This document shows positions 49,257 to 60,100 of a DNA stretch of 64,000 nucleotides, one piece after another. Source of the DNA: Gossypium raimondii (Eukaryota > Streptophyta > Magnoliopsida > Malvales > Malvaceae); assembly GCF_025698545.1 (NCBI RefSeq), contig NC_068571.1, positions 48,393,733-48,457,732 of the forward strand, read 5' to 3'. Both the position numbers and the translations under genes were made by a program. The notes beneath the pieces were generated by a model, which saw only the letters and a program-made list of their open reading frames with translations, did not search any database and was not told where the DNA came from. Positions within the stretch are counted from its first letter, which is position 1, and the number at the start of each line of letters is the position of its first letter.

Positions 49257-51251
49257 GCAAAGGGCCACCTCCTCCAAATCGGAATAAATGATTAAATTAT
49301 AAATTAATATAGAGAAAAGTTACACTTTAGCCCAAAAAATGAAATAAAAATGTTATATTTAATCATTTTTAAAAAGTATGAAATTATAAACTAATACGTG
49401 ATAAAACCTACATTTGACATCTTAAAAATTTTTAATTCAATTCTGGTTCTAAAATAATTTTTGAATTTGCCCTTGGACATCACACTTATCAGAATCTCAA
49501 CATTTGGCCCATTTGTTAAGGATACTTATCTCAATGCCCACAATACATGATCAGGGGCGGATACAGGGGTAGGTAGAGAGACCCTGGCCCCCAAAATTAA
49601 AAAAATTTAATTCTAGTCCCTTATAAATTAATACAAGGAAATTTACATTTTGATCCTAAATTTAAAAAAAAAATTATATTTAACATTAGTCCTAAAATAA
49701 ATTTTGAATTCCCCCGTGATTTGTACCAACAAAAAAGTAATTCACACTTACCAAATTTCTTGACCATTCAAATTTGAGTCCAAAGTTGACTAAGAATTAA
49801 TGGATCATAACTTTGCCTAGACCTTCCTCAATCTAATGGTCTTTTCGTGAAGTTGTTGTGCTCCACCAAACGTGCTGAACCGGCAGACAGCTCCCACATC
49901 CTTCTATTGTTTTCTACTTCTCTTTTAGGTTAAATTCTTTATAGAGTCTTCGTACTTTGCATTTTTTTACAAATTTAGTCCGTTTATGATGATTTGGTCA
50001 TTTACAATTTCTTTATTTTTCGAAATGTTTTTTTATTAGTTCTGTCAAATTAGTGGTTTATTTTTCTTTAAACATGGGATGATAGGACATTTTTGTATAA
50101 TTAAACACATTTTTTACACATTAAAAAAATTGTATAATATTTGTCCATTTGCTCAAAAAAATGCTAATGTTGTTGAGGGGAGGATGGATACCTTCCGAAT
50201 AAGACTTCTAAGTGTCATTTATTTAGAGTTGACTAGATTAAGTGGTATATATTCCTCTAAAGATGACTTATATCTTGTAGGTCAATGATTCAAGCTTTAC
50301 TGAGCTTCAGACTCACGTCCCCCTTGATAGGTGGTCCATATGTCACACATGACCCGATCCAACGAGGCACTCCTGCTTTGTGAACCCCACCTCAAGTTCA
50401 GGCTCACAACGGATTTGGAAGACAAAATCCCGATCAGACTTAGAGACAATACCAACCTATTAAGGGGTCCGCAGGCTCCAAACAAATCATGCTTCGAAAA
50501 CTTCTCTAGAAGGAATTCAGTCTTCCCTTTATAAATAAGTTACGTTAAGTAATTTATCGGAATTCGTAGAAAAAGTTTGGCATAAAAAATACTCATTTCA
50601 ATAAGTAGAGAGATAAAAATATGAAATTATAGTATACGGACTAACTTCACAAAAATACATAGTACAGGGACCTTTCATTGAATTTTACTTATCTTTTTAT
50701 AGAAACATCCTTCTATTAATTGCTAATTGTTTCTAATAATGTGCAGCAAAGAAAAGTCAAAGCCTGTAGCCATCAGCACATTAGAGTACAAGAACTAGGC
50801 TGCTTGTTCAATGTAAGTGTATCTACAATATTTTTTGGGTTTAAATAATATTTTATATTTAGAAATTTAATTTGCGTGAAAAATTAAATATGTTTATAAA
50901 TTGAATAAGGTTGTATTTAATAGATGATTAAAACCTTTCATTTTACTCAAACTCTTATTTTAAATGACTTTGATAATAATTTTAATTTCTTATTTAATTG
51001 ATTTTTATTTTATTAGAAATACTATATTTGAAATAGATTATCTTTAAAATTTTAAATTACATATTTAAATATTATTCAAATGAATTAAAATAATATAAAA
51101 TATTATATTAATAAAAATAAATATTTAAAAAATTAAGTTTCATTTTATCAAACAACATAATTATATTTACGAGCTACTTAAATAATTAAGTTTGATAAGT
51201 CTCAAACTAGATACTCCTTAATAACAATATATATAATTACTGAATATTAAA
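49257..51251. other. Decayed repeats, no gene
   Basis: 49244-49500 and 49550-49740 are related copies of a unit beginning GATCAGGGGCGGATACAGGG / GATCAAGGGTGGATGCAAAG, each preceded by a GGCCCATTT..AAGGATA segment, so they are an old tandem duplication. A GC-richer island at 50290-50540 (overlapping open frames on both strands) ends in TATAAATAAG and may be an LTR piece. No gene is supported. Confidence 0.4.
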
Positions 51252-51584
51252 GATTAAAATATGTTTTAGGTCTTTGTACTTTTGCACATTTGGACTTTAG
51301 TCCCTTTAATTTTAGATTTAAAATACAAGTCTAATTGTTGACATAGTAAAATTATTCATTAAATTCGGGTTTATTAGAACTTTTTTTGTTACATGACTAC
51401 TAAGTGGGTGTTTTTTTAAATTTTAAAATAACACACCAACAAAATTAACAAAAGGGTTTTAATGGTATTAACAATTGAGCTGAAATCAAATCTAAAAGTT
51501 GAAGGACTAAATTCCCAAGAATAAAAGTAGAGGACTAACTTCCAAATATACAAAGGGTACAAGAACATAGATATTATTTTAACC
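51252..51584. mobile_element. MITE family B with perfect 9-bp target duplication
   Basis: The ends GATTAAAATATG and ATTATTTTAACC are flanked by AATATTAAA at 51243-51251 and 51585-51593. The arms carry TTTAGTCC..TTAATTTTAG and its inverse. This copy fixes the boundaries and the Mutator-like duplication length for family B. Confidence 0.85.
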
Positions 51585-51994
51585 AATATTAAATGAATAA
51601 TTATTTGATACATAACTTGTGGAGTTTTAAATTTCAAGGTTGAAATTGTGACCAAGTGCCACGATGTTTCTATATATTATTTAAGGGTAATTATTCTATC
51701 CACTATCAGAGAGTAAAAAAATATCCATAATCGGGTTTAAGATGATATCAAATGTCATTTTAGTTATTTAATTATTATTTTATTGCACCCTAAAATAAAT
51801 GGCATCATTTTAGACCTACTTGTGGATTTTTTACTTCACTAGCCGTGTATAAAATAATAATTAATATTTTAATTTATTTTATTATACTCTATAGAACACC
51901 CGTTACATTCCAACCTGCTTATAGTGTCTAAAAATATCGTCCAATTTAAATAAAACATAAGATTATATCAAAGTATTTTAAGAAAATAATAAGA

Positions 51995-52375
51995 GAATTC
52001 GGGTGAAACCGAATTGATTCGATTAATCAGTTAGTTAATCGAATTAATTCGGTCGGAGGTCGGTTAATAAAGTTCAAAATCGGATAATTAATAGAATTAA
52101 CCGAATTAATCAAAAATTTATATTTTTATATACATTTTACATATATTAAATTCGGTTGATTTGGTTAATTTTTTCTATGTTTTATTCTTGTTTTAACCAA
52201 AAAATATATATAAATTTCAGTTAATTCAGCTAACCGACCGAATTAAACAGAAAAATTAGGTTCGGTTAATTTTTTTAAAAAAATTTCGATTCAGTTAATG
52301 GTTAAAAATTTAAAAAGATTAATTAATTCAATTATTGATAATTCAAATCGATTAACCGATTGAAAACCTAATGTT
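51995..52375. repeat. AACCGAATT-rich palindromic repeat region
   Basis: Repeated words in both orientations (AACCGAATT, TTCGGTTAAT, ATCGATTAACCG, CTAACCGACCGAATT) occur over about 380 bases. The arrangement suggests a degenerate foldback element, but clear ends were not found. It lies just upstream of the small gene at 52534. Confidence 0.45.
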
Positions 52376-52448
52376 ATGTACAAATCCGAGCCAAACTTGA
52401 ATCCCAAGCCAAGGCGAAGTAACTAACCGCCTCCTTCCCTTCCCTCCT

Positions 52449-52456
52449 TATAAATA
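52449..52456 (+). promoter_or_regulatory. TATA box of the small gene at 52534
   Basis: TATAAATA lies 85 bases before the ATG, with a likely transcript start near 52480. Confidence 0.55.
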
Positions 52457-52533
52457 CATACTTCCTTGCATCAAAATAATTAAGCAGATTCAAGCTTAAA
52501 GTTTCTCTTTTCTTCCTTCAAATACAATTTCAC

Positions 52534-52878
52534 ATGGCTGGTCTTCAGTATAATTTTTTCCCCACAGATTTCTTCTACCCTCGTCCGCCACAGCCTGCAC
52601 CTGTCCTCGACTCTACTCCTCCCTCCACGGTGCCGATCCAAAAGAGAGTGGTTGTTGTTGATGGTGATAATGACGGTAAGCAGCGGCAGCCTGGAACTCC
52701 GGTTGTTCACCGCCGCAACAACAAGACTAGCGTTTCAATGAGGAGGAGGCAAGGCGAAAAGGTCGGTAGTACTAGTATTTACGTTCAAAATCCAGGCGAT
52801 CAGCGAGTTAAGTTGCCGGAAAACTCGTTTTCTTCCTTGATTTTGGTTCCTGAACAAGACGATTCCGATTCTAATTGA
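52534..52878 (+). CDS. Small conserved plant protein of unknown function (114 aa)
   Basis: A single-exon frame of 114 codons. It opens MAGLQYNFFPTDFFYPRP, which I recall as the conserved start of a small family of uncharacterised plant proteins. A proline-rich stretch, a basic middle (about residues 60-85, including RRNNKTSVSMRRRQGEK) and an acidic tail ending EQDDSDSN follow. There is no signal peptide or membrane segment. The base composition is clearly richer in G and C than its surroundings and codon use looks coding. A TATA box stands upstream. Arginine- and lysine-rich segments hint at a nuclear or nucleic-acid role, but that is speculation. Confidence 0.75.
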   Translation: MAGLQYNFFPTDFFYPRPPQPAPVLDSTPPSTVPIQKRVVVVDGDNDGKQRQPGTPVVHRRNNKTSVSMRRRQGEKVGSTSIYVQNPGDQRVKLPENSFSSLILVPEQDDSDSN

Positions 52879-53421
52879 ATGATCGGAAGTTGAATTTACT
52901 CTTTTAGGATATGTAACTAGATATAATTAAATCGCGATTGTGTTTCGCGTTAGTTATTGGATGCCATGCTTTTAACGTTGCGGGAGCGTAACCTCAAAGA
53001 ATTATATAATAATATTCCGTTTTTAGCTTATAGAAATTCTTATCAGTACAATTATTGCCTTTGATTTTTTCAGAGGTTTGTTGAAGATGGAAGCAGAATT
53101 TCTACTTGAAAACAATTAAACAAAATTAAACAGAGTATGTATACTAATTGAATTTGTATCATTGAATTTACTGGGAGAATTTTTAAAATTTAAAATTAAA
53201 CAAAATTTTATTATAAAATTATTTAATTTTTTTAATTAAATAAAGGATAAGAGTCAAACTTGGCAACATAATATATCAATGATGGAAAAAAAATAGAGTA
53301 GAGATATTATTGCTATTGGTTTTATATTATTTTGTAATTTTTATGTGATTAATATTTTAATAATTTAAATTTTTTAAATAATTTTATTATAAATTTTGAT
53401 TATATATATATATATATATAT
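52879..53421. other. 3' region of the small gene and AT-rich DNA
   Basis: About 200 bases of likely 3' untranslated region, then AT-rich DNA ending in a TA run (53399-53421). No gene is seen. Confidence 0.4.
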
Positions 53422-53556
53422 GTTCTTTTTAACACAATACCTAAAACTACTCATAGTCTCTCTCCAACTCATATATAGGAGGATAATGCGTTTCAGTGCA
53501 CTCGAACCCACGTCCTCCTACATTGGCAATAGTGCCCATATCAATCAACATAATTA
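53422..53556 (-). mobile_element. SINE family, copy 5 (minus strand)
   Basis: GTTCTTTTTAACACAATACC, AACTACTCATAGTCTCTC, CACTCGAACCCACGTCC (complement of a perfect B-box GGTTCGAGTG) and TACATTGGCAATAGTG. It inserted next to a TA microsatellite. Confidence 0.65.
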
Positions 53557-53811
53557 ACTTTTAAATTCATCATGATATTGTGCTCGTCATACGTGTAAAA
53601 TTTTTAATCGATTCAAGGTCTCTATCATGTCTATGTAAAAATTTGTCCATATTAATATATATTTTTATATAAAACAAATAGTTAGAAAATTTCAATTTAC
53701 GCCAAATTGACATGCATGATGTATATGAGTGGAGCATTATATATGGAGGTTGGTATAAAATGATGTAAAATCACTTTAGTTTTACACTAGTATAAGTAGA
53801 TCTTCTCCAAA

Positions 53812-53814
<3 letters not shown>

Positions 53815-53844
<30 letters not shown>
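53815..53844. repeat. (AT)n microsatellite
   Basis: About 15 perfect AT units. Confidence 0.95.
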
Positions 53845-53847
<3 letters not shown>

Positions 53848-55104
53848 GTGTGTTGGACTAATAATATTGAATGAGTAAATAATTTCTAAATACATATAAT
53901 GAGTAATTAGTTTTTGATAATACAAAATTATATATACTTTTAATGAAATTATTTAATACATTGCTAGTGGAATTTTTAGATTCCATGAGCAAGGAGTTGA
54001 CAAATGTCTTATAGAACTATAGTAAATATTAAAAAAAGAATCTTAATTTGTTAAGATTGTTTGTAGAATAAAAAATATACTATTGATGTACTAAATTCTT
54101 ATCCCAATAAATCAATACATCAAGTCAATGATTATAAAAACATGGTTACACAAAACAAGTAAACAATTTTTTTTGTAATAATTAAATGAGTAAATTTTAA
54201 ATCAATAAACAAAATCTTAAATTATTGTGAATATGAATTTCCAGACTTAAAAAAGAGAATCACATAATGTAAAGAGGTGATGAGGGACCAAGGTTATGGA
54301 ATCTTACCTCTTGAGGTAGCAAAATGAAATTCAATTTTCCCTATAGCCATCACAAATACTAGAGCTTCATTCAATATACCCTATGCCCCATGTTTCTATC
54401 TCTTGATTTTTATTAGTGGTGACATTGAGTCATCACTATTTCTATACACAAATTTATCTCTTTTATTATCGCCACAAATATAATAATTGTTTATTGAATT
54501 ACTTTAAACGAAGATACAATAAATATTTCAATTTTTTATCATTGCATAACATATTTGATTTCAAAACTCAAAACCAAATAAATACAAAACAAAACGAAGT
54601 CAAATTGATTTGAATATAACATTGTCAAAAATTTCTTGTAAAGCAACAAGAGGCAAAGGTTTGAGGGAGATAGCAGAAGAGAGTTTAGGGTGCGAGAGGA
54701 TGTAACCGCAAATAGCGTTTCAAGTCTTAGAAACGGAGAACATCTTCATTCATTAAACTCATGGTAGATACTATATTAAGGCTTAATTTAACAATGCTTC
54801 TCAAAAGTACTTTTGGAGAGAAGTTAGAATTTTAACTTATCAAAAAAGTGCTTTTTGGGTCACTTTTTTACTTGAGAGAATCACATTTTCTCTAAAAAAT
54901 AACTTATTTAGGAATGTTTTTGTCTAAAAAGTGCTTTTTGTCCAAAAAAAAACTTCTTTGAAGTAATACTAAACACATCCTAAGAGAGCTTGTAGCTTAA
55001 TAAACAAAAACATATTGCGATTGTTAATGGTAAAATATGACATTAAAAAAAAACATGAACATATTGTAATTATTAACAATCTCATTATAGGGTCTAATCA
55101 TATT

Positions 55105-55250
55105 TGTTCTTTTTGACACAATGTTTAGAACTACATATAGTCCCTCCCCAACCCATAAATAAGAGGATAATGTTCTTCAACACACTCAAACTCACGTCCT
55201 CCTGTATTGACAACAATATTCATACCAATCGAACTAATACTTAATCGACA
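55105..55250 (-). mobile_element. SINE family, copy 6 (minus strand)
   Basis: GTTCTTTTTGACACAATG, AGAACTACATATAGTCCC, ACTCAAACTCACGTCCTCC and ...AATACTTAATCGACAT follow the family order. Confidence 0.6.
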
Positions 55251-56094
55251 TATTTTAACTATTTTATTCATGATTATTATTTATTACTTATCTAATGGTT
55301 CATAAGTCTATAAAAAATTAAATTATTGGATACATATAAATTGATGCATACAATAATTAATGTATTGCACGGATAAATTATCTTAAATAAGGTTTTCATA
55401 GTTTTAGCATTTTCCTCATATGATTTGTCATTTTCCTATTTGAAAGGGATAAGAATAACGTGGAATAATTCTTTCTCATTGTTAATCTAGTTAAAATACT
55501 TGCAAATCACACGCATTTATATCTAGAAGATAAATGAGTGTTATTTGCAACATAAACCCTTTCGCTTTTATTAGTTTTATAATTATTCTTAAGTTAGAGA
55601 TAATTAATAATATTATCTATATTAGTACTTTTAGAATATTGTAACACATTTTTAGATAAATATATTTTAATTGATACATACAAAAAATCCATACATTACA
55701 TGAATAAGAAATTAGTTCAAATATAATATATACCATTAATAATTTCCTTCTACCTATTTAAGATATTTCCATACAATCTACCTAATATATTTTTGTAAAT
55801 TCTCATAATTTTTGTGTTATTTCCTACGACTTATCTAATATAGTTTTGTAAAATCTCGTAAAATTTAATGTTGTTGCACAACATATATTTTTTATACTGA
55901 TGTCGAGTGAGAGATGTAGGTCACGCGATTTAAATCAGATTAAACAATTGTCCGATAAAGATATTAACTATAACTCCATATAAGTCAAGACTATTACATA
56001 ATATATTATCTCGTATCGTATTATAATACATTGTGTAATTCTAATTATAATGTATATTATTCAATTAAACAATTTCTTACCACTCATGTAATAT

Positions 56095-56373
56095 TTTTTT
56101 AGGGTTTGAATTTGACAATTTTTCTCATATTGGGTTTGAATTTTTTTCTAAGTTGGGCCCTAAACTTGATAATTATTCCCATATTGGGGCTCAAACCCTT
56201 TTTTTTGTCAAAGTTAGTCCATAAAACCCTAAAGTTCAAGCTCTAAAGGGGAACAATTGCCAAATGTAAGAGTAACTTAGACAAAAAAAATTTAAGTCAT
56301 AATATGAGAACAATTGTCTAATCCAAGTTCTAATGTAAAAAAAAGTTGCTAAGTTCAGACAAATAGTGATTTA
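56095..56373. mobile_element. MITE family E, copy 3 (eroded)
   Basis: Shares the words GGGTTTGAATTTGACAATT, CTAAACTTGATAATTATTCC and AAAGTTCAAGCTC with the RBOH intron copies. The ends are eroded and no duplication is seen. Confidence 0.55.
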
Positions 56374-57137
56374 ATATTATTTTTTATAATAAAAAAATCC
56401 TATTACTTTTGGATTTTAAATGAGGACTACTAAAAGCCTAATGGACAATGCTTAAATATATAAAAGTTAAGAGGGAAAATTATATAGAGGTGTTTTGGTC
56501 CATTCGGCTCGGACTCATACATGATATTAACATATATTATGCTTTTTCAAGCTTAACCGAATCAAAATGTGGACCTAACTTTTTTTTAAAAATCCGTCCA
56601 CATTTATAAATGGTTATCCCAAACCTATTTTATGCATGCTTATATTATTTTTTAAAAATTTTAAAAATATATATTTATATTATTTTAATTTAATATTTAA
56701 TAAATTTATATATTCTTATTTATTAAATTTTTATATATAATATGCCGTCTATAATTTTTTTGTATATATTTAAATTTTATATACTATAAATTATATAATA
56801 TATAAAAATAACATAATATAATATAAAACATTACTAACTAAAAATAGCTTAGGTTAGGCGAAACTTAAACATTGAATGTTGAGACCCGAGAACATCCTAT
56901 GCCTTAATTTTTTTTACTAAACTAAGTTTTGAACATAATATTTTTCTCAAAAAATTTGTACATCCTTTCCCGCTTGGGCAGTTAGCTGGGCAATAAACAG
57001 TTGTGGTCATAAACAATGGTTTATCAGTTCAATCATTTTCCCTCTCAATTTCTTTTCTAGTATTTTACCATTTTTTTCTTTCAAATTCCTTTTTTATCCC
57101 ATAAATTTTACAATAAAATTTTCCCCTAATAATTCTT

Positions 57138-60100
57138 ATGAAAGATTCATTTTTTCATTCAACAAACAAATATAAGAAGAGAACCGATGGTAATAATCAT
57201 CATTTCCCTCGCAAAAAACCAAAAACCCTGAAAAAATCAGCATCAGTTGAAGTTAAGAGCTTCGATGTCCCTTTGTTTTCTTCCAAAACCGGTTCTCCTA
57301 TCGAATCCCTCCGCCTAGAACCTGACCGGCCTTACACTATTGGTCGAGCCAATGGTTCCTGCAACTTCACGTTCGGCAGTCGGTTCGTAAGTAAGCAACA
57401 TTGCCAGATTTTATATGACAGTGTTGACCGTAAAATATTTATTCTCGATGGAACAATTTTTTCGAATGATTTTAGTTTCATTGTTAATGAATTTCGGAGA
57501 AGATTTTTGTTGTATGATGATGAATTGGAAGAGAAAGATAAAGAAGGGGAAGAAGTTTTAGGGTTTTCTAGGGTTAGGGTTTCTTTGAATGGGGTTTATG
57601 TGAATAAGGTTAAGGTTAAACGGGGTATGGTTAGAGAATTGTTTGCTGGTGACGAGGTTTTGCTTGTTTGTGGGAATGGAAGTGAGTGTAGTTTACGGGT
57701 TCGAGTTGGTTTTGTTATTCAAGGGATTGTTTTTAAAGAGGAAATACTTTCCAAGTTGGATGAGGTTACTGGTGGGACGCCACGGTCACTTGGGGCAATG
57801 GTTTCATCAAGACATTCCCAAGGAACAATGTCAAGTGGAAAGAGGAACAAAAGGGTTTTTGCCCTCCCAGCGAAGGAGATGAATAGAGGTTGGAATTTCT
57901 CTGGATCAAAATCTAGTGATGCTATAGGGAGAGCCAAGTTTATTTTAAGTCAGTGCCGGAGTATATTGCACAGTGATGACCCCATCTCTTGCATTAGGAA
58001 ATGTGACATTTTAGCTTCTGGACAGAACATATTTCTAGGGTTGACATTAAGTGATAGGATGAAATGTGCAATAGGCAGTGAAGAAGAGGTTAGTAGCCTC
58101 TTTCCACTTTTCAGGCAGGAACCACAATCTTCTAATAAAAATGACAAACCTCTGCAGTCTAATTCATTTAGAAAAGTGGCAACTTCAGAGTTAGACCAGG
58201 ATTTATTTGGTGATCCTTTACCTAGTGACCTTCCATGTAGTAAGGGGCCTGTTGAATGCAGTGGTGAGGACGTTGCTGCCAATAACAGGTGCGGGATGTC
58301 ATTAATAAATGTTCCCGAGAAGGAAAATGATCCTGACGTTGATCGTGTTGGGACAAGCAAGATTTCATTAAACTATTGTTCAGCACCTGGGAAGATGTTT
58401 TACCTCAATCGCCTTGCTTATTCAGATAGTGGCTCATCAAATCACCATTCTGTTGTTTCCTTGCGAGAACTTCTATATCCTGTTGAAAGCATTTCAAAGA
58501 TATTTATTGCTACATTTACAAGTGACATTTCATGGTAAAGTTTTTCTTTTTGTTTTGCTCTCCTTATATATTAGTCTCCACCGGCAAAAGGTCTCAGAAT
58601 ATCCTGTTTAGAGTCAGTTAGAGTTGCTATAACTACCCAAGTTTCTGTAGAAAGTTTACATGATTGGTTTTATACCTTTACATATTTCTACACCAAAAAG
58701 AATGGTTAATTTTGTTTTGTGATACCATTGTGATAAATTGAGTTACCTGTCTTTCCCCTCAATATATTGAAATTCTACATACTCTTCATGATAATTTCTG
58801 TATCCATACCTAATAGTCTTTTTTGGTAGGTTTTTGTTGCACTGTGAAATTCCTTGCCATCTGCCTGTAACAGTTGCTCGTCATAATGCTGAGAGATGTT
58901 GGAGCTCAAGCCCTGATGCCAGAACCTCCATACCCTTCCCTGAATTTCCAAACTTGGTTGCAGTGTAAGTATTTTACTTGAGCATATTAAAAGTTATATC
59001 AGCTGATACTGGCATTTTTCCCTAATTCTAATCCAACATTGTATTAGGTTTCCCCCTTTCCCTGAGGTTATCGCTTTTGGTAATGATCTCAAGAAACGGG
59101 GAATTGCTTGCCATCACCCAAAATTGCTTGTAGTGCAAAGAGAAGATAGTATCCGTGTTGTCATTACTTCTGCTAATTTAGTTGCGAAACAGGTTATTAC
59201 TTTTTTTTATGTCAATTTGTTCAGTGATTTGATTTTTAACCACTCCCTTCATCCTAATAAACTTGTCACATTTGACTTTTGGTGGTAACAAATTTTCAAC
59301 TTTGACTTATTTAAAATTTATTATTGATATACATTTTAAAAATCTCAACGAAATAGTTTTAGATATATTTTATAAAATTTAATTAATTAAAATATTTAAA
59401 ATAATTGAAGTTAAAGTTAAAAAAAGTGATCCATAAAAGTCAACTGTGACATTGTAATTGGGACAGAGGGAGTATGTTTTATTGTTCTTTCTATATATTA
59501 AATAAAACATAGCTGATTCATGCAGATGTAAGATTTGTTTTCACGATTTAGTTACCTCAATATTTTCTTAATCAGAGTTCTGTATTCTGATGTTTAAACA
59601 GTGGTGGACTATATGATTTAGTCTACCTCCTTTTGCAACTAAATTAGTAGAAGTAATGACAACATGTATACTATCTTCCCTTCGCTTGTCCTGTGAAGAG
59701 AAAAAAAGTATCGGTGCTGTCATTACTAATGCTAATTTAGTGGCAAAACAGGTAATTACATTTTTTTTGACAATGTCTAGTGATTTGATTTTTAACTATG
59801 TTTTTGCTGTATGTTAAATAAGACATGGCAGATGCGTGCAGATGTAAGTTCTGTTTTCATAATTTAGTTACCTCAATGTTTTTGTTTATCGGAGTTCTAT
59901 CACGATGTTTTAAACAGTAGTAGACTATAATTTTTGGTTTATCTCCTTTTATACTGATGGAGTTCTCTATGTCCCTATCTCTTTTTCTCAAGAATGCATG
60001 TCTTATGCATATGTGTTCCTCTTCACCATAATAATCGAAGCCAAATTTTGGACAAATCACCTTATTCCTGAAGTTTGCTGATGCAGTAGGGATTTTTATT

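Larger units (their letters stand above)
53845..57000. other. Gene-free interval upstream of FHA-TDP1
   Basis: AT-rich DNA with a SINE copy at 55105 and a family E-like element at 56095. A self-complementary stretch of AAAAGTGCTTTTTGG-type words lies at about 54830-54960. No gene is supported; the open frame at 54416-54613 is accidental. Confidence 0.4.
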
